DNA from: Acidobacteriaceae bacterium
GTDB taxonomy: Bacteria; Acidobacteriota; Terriglobia; Terriglobales; Acidobacteriaceae
Length of the DNA stretch: 12,718 nt
NCBI GenBank assembly: GCA_030040115.1
Contig: JASHUH010000643.1
Span: forward strand, 1 to 12,718
Direction of reading: 5' to 3'
A model generated the notes under the pieces. That model worked only from the letters and a program-made list of their open reading frames with translations. It ran no database searches and had not been told where the DNA came from. Of the stretch, positions 7,489 through 12,718 are shown one piece after another. The position numbers were made by a program, and so were the translations under genes. Positions within the stretch are counted from its first letter, which is position 1; each line of letters starts with the position of its first letter.

Positions 7489-8070
7489 TCAGTTCAGCAA
7501 GGCTTTGAGATCTGCGATCAGCGGCTTGACTTCGTCTTTAAACGTCGCGATTTGAGCGTCGCCGATGGGCTTGTATACGTCCCTTTCTGTTGCTTCGAGG
7601 AAGGCTTTGATGGATTCTTTGGAGTGCTTCCATTTTTCGGTGAGGGTTTTGTCTTGGACGGCCGCAATGACGGCTTGCAGCTCGAATTTCCAGGCGTGCG
7701 CTTCGTCGATTCCGTAGCCGGCTCTGCCCGGCAGGTTTTCGCCCAGGGCATGGCCGAATTCGCGCCAAACGATCCAGCAGGTCTTGAGCTTTGCCGGCGC
7801 CATGGACCACAACTGTTCGGCTTTGACGACGTAGTTGCCTTTCAGCGCGTCTTTGGATTTGCCGGTTCGCATCGAGGCCATCATCAGGTTGGCCATGCCT
7901 TCGTTCGACTTCATATAGAGTCCGCCCCCGCCCAAATCGAAGTTAGGAGCGAGCGTGAGTTGGACGCCACTGAGATCCTTACCGTATTTCGTTTTGATGA
8001 ATTCCAGAATCCAGGTGCGGTAGGACTCATATTCGTTGGCTTGCGGAAAGCCTTTCGCGGGACTCGACAT
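7489..8070 (-). CDS. Hypothetical soluble protein, 193 residues
   Basis: I do not recognise this family. The protein is hydrophilic and apparently cytoplasmic, with no signal peptide or membrane helix. The N-terminal third includes a short glycine run (NFDLGGGGLYM, about residues 43-53). The middle is rich in aromatic residues (EQLWSM, CWIVWREFG). The C-terminal 60 residues are Lys/Glu-rich and look helical (TEKWKHSKESIKAFLEATE, then FKDEVKPLIADLKALL). No catalytic motif stands out. It is clearly expressed by design, because an excellent Shine-Dalgarno (GGAGGT at 8076-8081) lies 5 bases before ATG 8070. Its higher lysine content differs from its Arg/Ala-rich neighbours. It has roughly 190- and 235-base gaps on either side, so it is probably a single-gene unit. 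Confidence 0.8.
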   Translation of the reverse strand: MSSPAKGFPQANEYESYRTWILEFIKTKYGKDLSGVQLTLAPNFDLGGGGLYMKSNEGMANLMMASMRTGKSKDALKGNYVVKAEQLWSMAPAKLKTCWIVWREFGHALGENLPGRAGYGIDEAHAWKFELQAVIAAVQDKTLTEKWKHSKESIKAFLEATERDVYKPIGDAQIATFKDEVKPLIADLKALLN

Positions 8071-8075
8071 ACGTT

Positions 8076-8081
8076 ACCTCC
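8076..8081 (-). promoter_or_regulatory. Strong Shine-Dalgarno of the hypothetical gene
   Basis: GGAGGT on the minus strand lies 5 bases before ATG 8070. It is the best ribosome-binding site in the window, supporting both the gene and its start. Confidence 0.7.
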
Positions 8082-8216
8082 CTCGGGGTTACGTTCTGGT
8101 TGGATGGTTGCGCCGCCTGGAGACACGGCGACCCGCGAACGGCAAAATGTTTCGTGAGGATTTAAACAGAAAGTGGGCTGCTCCCGATACTCTGGCAAAC
8201 CGGATGCTCGAACGGC

Positions 8217-8244
8217 TTTATCCCTCGACAGCGAAGGGCGACAA
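8217..8244 (-). promoter_or_regulatory. Candidate sigma70-like promoter of the hypothetical gene
   Basis: On the minus strand TTGTCG (8244-8239) and GATAAA (8222-8217) are separated by 16 bases, each matching 4 of 6 consensus positions. Transcription from here would leave a leader of about 140 bases before ATG 8070. The rest of the 8071-8305 gap shows no gene or clear hairpin. This is a pattern match only. Confidence 0.25.
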
Positions 8245-8305
8245 GTTTATTTGCGTGAGCTGACAGCGTGCCGGCGCGTTGACTGCCATCGCCGCGCGCG
8301 AACGT

Positions 8306-10030
8306 TTAGCGCATCGGGTTGGTGAACCCCTTGGGCGGGGTTGGCGAGGCCCCGGGAACGATCACCGGCGTCACGCCCGTGTCCTGGCAGGTCATGGGCG
8401 GGGGAAACCGATTCACCACGTCATCCGGAATCTCCGCCTGGGAGGCGGGTATCGGGGCTTCTGAACCATCCAGGCGCGCTGGATCGAAACCTCCCAACAA
8501 ATCGGTCAATCGTGGATTGGCGTCGCGCGGTCCCTGGGGGAGATATGGCTTCTCATCGGGCAATAAGGCCAACGGAGGAAGATCGAAGAGCACGTCGAGA
8601 AATTTTGCGAAGGATACGTGGTCGCCGGAATCTGAAACCACTCCGCCCGATTTAGCGTAGGGAGAAATCAGAATCAGCGGCACGCGCGGCCCGTCGCCGC
8701 ACGGGCGCTTATCGGGGCAAGGCTCAAATTGCGGCGGTGGAACATGGTCGTAGAACCCCTCCGAATCGTCCCAGAGCACAATAATGGCCGAGTCTTTCCA
8801 GTAGGGACTCCTCGCAACGGCATTCACCACCTCCGCAACCAGCGACTCGGAGAGTTGCGAATCGGAGTACCCGGGGTGATCGTCGTCGCCCAGAACGCTT
8901 TGCGCCGACGGATCCGCCGGTTTCCATCCAAACGGATTCTTGCGTCCGCCTTTGACGAAAACCACGCTCTTTTCGGGAAGCTGCGCCTTGTTTACGATTT
9001 CGAAAAACTCCAGCAAGTCGTGTTCGCCGCTCCACAGCGATGGGTTCTGCCGTATATATCCGAAATACTGGGGCGCATTGTGATGGGGAATATAAGCGGG
9101 ATGCAGGTTGCCCTTGCCGTCTCCGAATCCCTCCTGATACCAGGCCCAAGGCACATCCTGATGATTCAGGTGCGCCAGTTCGCCGATATCGTCCTTCACG
9201 TCGCCCGTGTCGGTCTTCACCTGCGACGCGTTGCGGCCGCTGAGCGAGAGCATAAGGGTGGCGTAGGTCTGGTCAAGCTGGTGCGCGCCGACGACCTGGA
9301 GGGGAGACGCATATGGGCCGAAGTCCGGCTCTTCGTCGTCGATCACCGGCTCCCCGGCGCCGGTGTCGGACGTGAAGGTCTCGTCGGGGTGGCGCGCCGC
9401 CTGGGTAAGGCCGGTCTGGCCGGCGATCAGATCGATGTTGCCCGGCGTCGAGGGCCCGTACATGGCTTGAAAGATGTGATCGTACAGAGCAAACCGGTGC
9501 GCGTACATCCACAAAAATGGAATGGTGTGGCAATCCTGGTGCGCCATGGTCAGCATGCCCACCTGGCGCGCGAACTGCCGTCGCGCCGGCGAAGCGCCAG
9601 CCGCTTTCTGTTCTTCGTACGCGACGAAGCGGTCCATGCGGCCGCCGTCGGTCTTGGCGATCAGCGCCGGACGCGAGTGGTCGGCGTCGGCGGTATCGGC
9701 GGCGTTGAGCAGAAAAGGCCGTATCCAGGTGTGCCCGATCACGTCGTATTGGCGGAAACCGTGCGCCCGCGCCTCCGCCGTGGCCAGATTGTCTGTCCCC
9801 GGAAAGGAGCCGAAGTACGAGTCGAAGGAGCGGTTCTCCTGATAGACGACAAACACATGATGAATATGCGCGCGAAGATTGGCGACCAGTTGCTGCCGGG
9901 TTTGGGGGGATGCTTTCTCCGGCGCCTGGGCTCTTACGCTGAACGAGAAGCCGGCCATCCAGATGAAGAAAAGAAGCAGTGGATGGAAAGCCTGATATTT
10001 TGACCTTCTCTCGGTCTTCGAACGCCGCAA
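8306..10030 (-). CDS. Secreted phosphoesterase (phospholipase C / acid phosphatase family)
   Basis: This is an alkaline-phosphatase-fold phosphoesterase of about 574 residues that would hydrolyse phospholipids or other phosphate esters outside the cytoplasm. Counting from TTG 10030, a Sec signal peptide is visible: basic start RRSKTERRSK, hydrophobic core LLLFFIWMAGFSFSV, and an Ala-Gln-Ala cleavage motif near residue 36. Family motifs follow: ENRSFDSYFG (65-74), containing metal and nucleophile positions, MYGPSTPGNIDLIAGQTG (about 190-207), WDDSEGFYDHVPPP (420-433), GPRVPLILISPYAKSG (447-462) and DHVSFAKFLD (470-479). TTG 10030 is chosen because GGAGGAGG lies 5 bases upstream; GTG 10045 would add 5 residues but has no good site. 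Such enzymes often release phosphate under starvation. The substrate is not determinable here. Confidence 0.9.
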   Translation of the reverse strand: MRRSKTERRSKYQAFHPLLLFFIWMAGFSFSVRAQAPEKASPQTRQQLVANLRAHIHHVFVVYQENRSFDSYFGSFPGTDNLATAEARAHGFRQYDVIGHTWIRPFLLNAADTADADHSRPALIAKTDGGRMDRFVAYEEQKAAGASPARRQFARQVGMLTMAHQDCHTIPFLWMYAHRFALYDHIFQAMYGPSTPGNIDLIAGQTGLTQAARHPDETFTSDTGAGEPVIDDEEPDFGPYASPLQVVGAHQLDQTYATLMLSLSGRNASQVKTDTGDVKDDIGELAHLNHQDVPWAWYQEGFGDGKGNLHPAYIPHHNAPQYFGYIRQNPSLWSGEHDLLEFFEIVNKAQLPEKSVVFVKGGRKNPFGWKPADPSAQSVLGDDDHPGYSDSQLSESLVAEVVNAVARSPYWKDSAIIVLWDDSEGFYDHVPPPQFEPCPDKRPCGDGPRVPLILISPYAKSGGVVSDSGDHVSFAKFLDVLFDLPPLALLPDEKPYLPQGPRDANPRLTDLLGGFDPARLDGSEAPIPASQAEIPDDVVNRFPPPMTCQDTGVTPVIVPGASPTPPKGFTNPMR

Positions 10031-10035
10031 TCGAT

Positions 10036-10043
10036 CCTCCTCC
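10036..10043 (-). promoter_or_regulatory. Ribosome-binding site deciding a TTG start
   Basis: GGAGGAGG on the minus strand lies 5 bases before TTG 10030-10028. It lies within the codons that a GTG start at 10045 would use, so the TTG start is favoured for the phosphoesterase. Confidence 0.5.
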
Positions 10044-10141
10044 ACCCCATCGGCGGATGATCTTCGTTTACATTTTCATCGTCCGTTTTACCACGTTCGG
10101 GGTCGCAACCGCCCGGAAGCAGGTTGCCGCTGCGCCTCGCG

Positions 10142-10822
10142 TCAGAGCTGGGAAGGCGCGCGGCTGCATTCAAAATCGGCAAAAACGAATCCGTCGCGGG
10201 CCACGATCTCTCCCATCTCAATTGCGAGCGAAGCGTTGAACATGGGACCGGCATAGACACAGGTGTGGAACTCGCCGCGTTCGCCGCAGGGATCCACTCC
10301 CGCCGGCAAATCGCGCAGCAGATCGAGATCGAACTCGCGTCCGGCGAAGGGGGCCGGCAACTGCCGCGTGTCGACGCAGGTGATGCGGGCGCGCAACCCC
10401 TCGCGAATCATGGCGCTCGCCAGGGTATCGGTGGGACTCTTCCATAGCGGAAACAGCGGCTCCAATCCGGTGCGCTTGAGTTGCGTCTCGCGATAAGCGC
10501 GCACATCTTCGAGGAAGAGATCCCCAAAAGCGACGGCGTCCATGCGTTCGGCGACGGCGCGTTCGCAGGCGGCGCGCATGCGCTGCTCATAGACGTCATT
10601 CGGGCAGGGCCAGGGCAGCGGCACGATCCACAGAGGCAGTTCCGCGGCGGCCGCCTGGGCCTTGAGCACCGAGCGCCGCGTACCATGCATCGCCACCCGG
10701 TCGAACTCGCTATTGAGCGTGGTCAGCAGTGCGCAAACTTCCACCCCTTGCTCCTGCCGCAACTTGTGCAGGGCCCAGGCGCTGTCTTTACCGCTGCTCC
10801 AGGAGAGGACAACGCGCTTCAT
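10142..10822 (-). CDS. DUF71 / diphthine-ammonia-ligase-like ATP-binding protein
   Basis: This 226-residue cytoplasmic protein is of the adenine-nucleotide alpha-hydrolase (PP-loop) class. The ATP-binding motif SSGKDS is at 9-14. Other family-typical blocks are GDLFLEDVRAYRE (100-112), PLWKSPTDTLA (125-135) and GEFHT (183-187), near the C-terminus. Eukaryotic and archaeal relatives (Dph6) amidate diphthine on elongation factor 2. Bacteria lack diphthamide, so the bacterial role is unknown; an ATP-dependent amidation or related adenylation is the reasonable inference. It starts at ATG 10822, which is the natural beginning of the PP-loop domain, but without an obvious Shine-Dalgarno. It is flanked by about 110- and 100-base gaps, so any operon link to the phosphoesterase or channel genes is loose. 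Confidence 0.88.
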   Translation of the reverse strand: MKRVVLSWSSGKDSAWALHKLRQEQGVEVCALLTTLNSEFDRVAMHGTRRSVLKAQAAAAELPLWIVPLPWPCPNDVYEQRMRAACERAVAERMDAVAFGDLFLEDVRAYRETQLKRTGLEPLFPLWKSPTDTLASAMIREGLRARITCVDTRQLPAPFAGREFDLDLLRDLPAGVDPCGERGEFHTCVYAGPMFNASLAIEMGEIVARDGFVFADFECSRAPSQL

Positions 10823-10921
10823 CGCAGTGCAGGATATTTTTCGAAAGAGGCGGGGGTTGGAGGAATGGCGAGGCGCCAGGAGGAAAAAACGCCCGTGCGC
10901 GACTGAATTCGCGTCTGCTCC

Positions 10922-12112
10922 TCAGAAGTCATGGCGATGGTCGGTGAGGGTGACCGCCATTCCTGGTTTGGGATCGGACGGCGGGCTTTGCCCGGTGGGA
11001 AATGAGTCGGCCGCCTCCGCTTCAATGCGCAGTTTGCGCACCGCCATCCAATTGTCCTTGTGCGGCTGGCCGGCGATCCAGGGCGGCAGCGGCATGAAAA
11101 GATATTTGCTCAGCGCCTCGGCATATCCCTCATACAGGCTTCGCATCTCGCGCAGCCTTTCACTGGAGTGATCGTCGCGACAGATGTCAATTCCGCTCTG
11201 ACACAACAGCTCGTATAACTTCCGGTAGCTTTCCGAAGGCAGGCGGTCGGGAGCATGGCCGAAAGGCTGCAGTCCGAGAATCTGCGTCAAGTCCACCAAC
11301 GCATGCCGGGCCATGGCGAAGGTTAACTGCGCCTGGCGCGCTTCCTGGGCGCGAATTCCGGTAATCAACAGCGCCGATGCGTCGAGGATCGCGGTGAGCG
11401 CGCTTAACCAGCTCTGGTTGGTGTGCTGGGAGCGGAAATAGCAAAGCAGCGGATACGATATATGGCTCTCCAACAGCTCTGCGGACCAGCGCTCCCACTC
11501 CATTAACAGCACGGCGAGGGCCTGTTCCGCGCCCTGATGCGAATGACGCCGCAAAAGCTCGGCGGCAGTGGGCGGAGAGCCGGCGCGGGCGTCAAGCAGC
11601 GAAATGGAGACTTCGCGCCTTGAAAATGCGCTGTAAAGCACCGGGAAATAGCCCATGACCACGGCGAGAAATCCAAGCCCGGTGCCCGACTCCAAGATGG
11701 TGAGCGCGCGCGCCGCCTCTGTCCGCGGCGTGACGTCGCCGAGGCCCAGCGTGAACAAGGTGGTGCCGCTGACGTACAGATCCGATCGGAAGTCAGGCTG
11801 GTTCCCCGCCTGGTGGAACGGACTGCCGAGCGCGTAAAAAACCAGGCCGAAGCCCAGCACCATCGCGGCCGCCCAGACCACGAGCAGCAAAATCAAGGAC
11901 AGGGGGCCATAAAAGCTGAACGCCGTTTCGCGCCTGCGGGAACTGCCAATGCGCCGGGCGAAGAATGCCCATGGCCTCCATGTGGAGATGTAGAAAATTC
12001 GGGTGAGGCGAAAACGCCCCGTGGCGCGGCGCGGCAAAATAATGGTCTGGAAGGCGTCAACAAGCACGATCCACAGGCAAATTACGCCGGCGAACATGGC
12101 GAGGATGCGCAT
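10922..12112 (-). CDS. Potassium-channel-family membrane protein with TLGLGD filter
   Basis: This is an inner-membrane ion-channel-like protein of 396 residues. Hydrophobic segments lie at about 3-26, 68-95 and 136-163. A re-entrant pore stretch before the last one reads SGTTLFTLGLGDVTP (115-129). It aligns with the K+ channel signature TVGYGD, but Tyr is replaced by Leu (TLGLGD). The remaining 230 or so residues are predicted cytoplasmic and helical, with no recognisable RCK/TrkA domain (no GxGxxG Rossmann motif). The end is basic and then polar. A ribosome-binding site (AAGG, 12120-12123) lies 7 bases before ATG 12112. K+ permeation is the family inference; the altered filter makes selectivity uncertain. 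Its presence about 9 kb from the kdp genes is suggestive but does not prove a functional link. Confidence 0.85.
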   Translation of the reverse strand: MRILAMFAGVICLWIVLVDAFQTIILPRRATGRFRLTRIFYISTWRPWAFFARRIGSSRRRETAFSFYGPLSLILLLVVWAAAMVLGFGLVFYALGSPFHQAGNQPDFRSDLYVSGTTLFTLGLGDVTPRTEAARALTILESGTGLGFLAVVMGYFPVLYSAFSRREVSISLLDARAGSPPTAAELLRRHSHQGAEQALAVLLMEWERWSAELLESHISYPLLCYFRSQHTNQSWLSALTAILDASALLITGIRAQEARQAQLTFAMARHALVDLTQILGLQPFGHAPDRLPSESYRKLYELLCQSGIDICRDDHSSERLREMRSLYEGYAEALSKYLFMPLPPWIAGQPHKDNWMAVRKLRIEAEAADSFPTGQSPPSDPKPGMAVTLTDHRHDF

Positions 12113-12218
12113 TGACTTTCCTTCCAGCGGCGAACCGCTCCAGGTGACTGCCCGTCAGCTCGCAAATAGGAATAAGCAGGGTGTAGAGGCTTTTTGATTC
12201 CGTCCTGAGCCATAGCAG

Positions 12219-12718
12219 CTATTGATGACACCAGATTTGCGCCGATAGGGAGATATTTTGCAGCTCGGCTCCAAGGCGAGGCGGCGCCATCACTTCAAGC
12301 AAAAGTTGGTCGCCACGATTGATCCGATCCGACGGAAAAGCCTGCGAAATGGGCGGGAAAGAGGATGAATCAAACGCCACCTTCGCCGTCGTGTCGCGAA
12401 AGCCGGTGTTGGTAGTACGGTCGTAAATCTCCAATGTGAAGTCGTCTCGATCGGTGTCACGGCCGCCTCGAATGGAGGCAAGGTATTTGACCGAGGAGAG
12501 AGAGCAGGTAAAGGGCGATGACGCGGGCCAAGTGTTCTCTTTGTCCAGGTTCGCGTCCACGAGGGAGCTCGTACTTAAGTAATAGATCGCCCCGGCTCGC
12601 GGGTTTGGGATTTCGCCGCTAAATCCTATGGCCCATCCCGGATCGACAGGCGGAGGCGCGCAGCCCCCTCCCATCTGCATTTCTGCGGAACCTTGATTTC
12701 CGGGACAATTTCCGTTCG
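12219..12718 (-). CDS. Partial gene for a probably exported cysteine-containing protein
   Basis: The 3' end of a gene: the frame runs from the TAG at 12219 to the right edge with no stop, and the true start lies outside. The first methionine in the window (12680) is probably internal, since in-frame codons before it read NGNCPGNQGSAE, consistent with a mature extracytoplasmic protein. The visible part has Cys residues near its start (NGNC, GGGC), in the middle (FTCSLSS) and at the end (IWCHQ), which could form disulfides. The remainder alternates polar and hydrophobic residues (IYYLSTSSLVD, DFTLEIYDRTT, QLLLEVMAP), suggesting beta structure. No family is recognised. It is separated from the channel gene by about 106 bases with nothing evident in them beyond the channel gene's ribosome-binding site. 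Confidence 0.6.
   Translation of the reverse strand, partial: NGNCPGNQGSAEMQMGGGCAPPPVDPGWAIGFSGEIPNPRAGAIYYLSTSSLVDANLDKENTWPASSPFTCSLSSVKYLASIRGGRDTDRDDFTLEIYDRTTNTGFRDTTAKVAFDSSSFPPISQAFPSDRINRGDQLLLEVMAPPRLGAELQNISLSAQIWCHQ

Noticed and set aside
8036..8263. 75-residue plus-strand ORF in the gap upstream of the hypothetical gene
   Set aside because: No ribosome-binding site, overlaps the start of the well-supported minus-strand gene, and has no family resemblance.
8729..10003. 424-residue plus-strand ORF opposite the phosphoesterase
   Set aside because: Arg/Val/Gly-rich shadow. The opposite strand has a signal peptide and all family motifs.
10884..10916. Possible terminator after the channel gene (CGCGA/TCGCG stem and T6 run on the minus strand)
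   Set aside because: The stem is only 5 pairs and the T-run begins about 8 bases after it, too far for a standard intrinsic terminator.

Overview
The window reads as chromosomal DNA from a GC-rich, free-living Gram-negative bacterium. Acidobacteriota (soil Terriglobia type) is my best guess. It rests on the gene styles, on a KdpD kinase that lacks its N-terminal sensor half, and on an intergenic AGCT-heptamer tandem repeat of a kind I associate with that phylum. No rRNA, tRNA, insertion sequence, CRISPR array or phage gene is visible. Coding density is high and every gene-free gap is under 300 bases.

Region 1 (1-4432) is a potassium-uptake locus. On the minus strand the order is kdpE (response regulator), a 188-base gap, an unnamed 28-residue membrane peptide, kdpF (31 residues), then kdpA, which runs towards the left edge where kdpB would be expected. 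The last three are 2-4 bases apart, and each ribosome-binding site lies in the end of the gene before it, so they look translationally coupled. A short AGCT-heptamer repeat follows kdpA. The partner kinase lies divergently on the plus strand and keeps only the membrane, GAF and kinase domains of KdpD. Together these genes would sense low K+ or osmotic stress and drive expression of the KdpFABC K+ pump.

Region 2 (4513-5062, plus strand) is a two-gene DUF433/DUF5615 cassette. It resembles a VapBC45-type toxin-antitoxin pair, with overlapping genes and a TTG-initiated PIN-like toxin.

Region 3 (5090-12112, minus strand) holds six well-separated genes: a Gfo/Idh/MocA oxidoreductase, a beta-hydroxyacid dehydrogenase of the 3-hydroxyisobutyrate type, an unrecognised 193-residue soluble protein, a secreted phospholipase C/acid-phosphatase-type phosphoesterase, a DUF71-type ATP-dependent ligase-like protein, and a K+ channel-like protein with an unusual TLGLGD filter. 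Gaps of about 100-240 bases suggest separate transcription units rather than one operon.

Region 4 (12219-12718, minus strand) is the 3' part of a gene for a probably secreted, cysteine-containing protein. Its reading frame stays open to the right edge.

The only clear biological theme is potassium handling (Kdp at one end, channel at the other). The rest looks like ordinary chromosomal housekeeping and accessory content. I did not find a convincing new multi-gene system. The best under-described items are the tiny membrane ORF before kdpF, the heptamer repeat, the split and divergent KdpD/KdpE arrangement and the GLG-filter channel.
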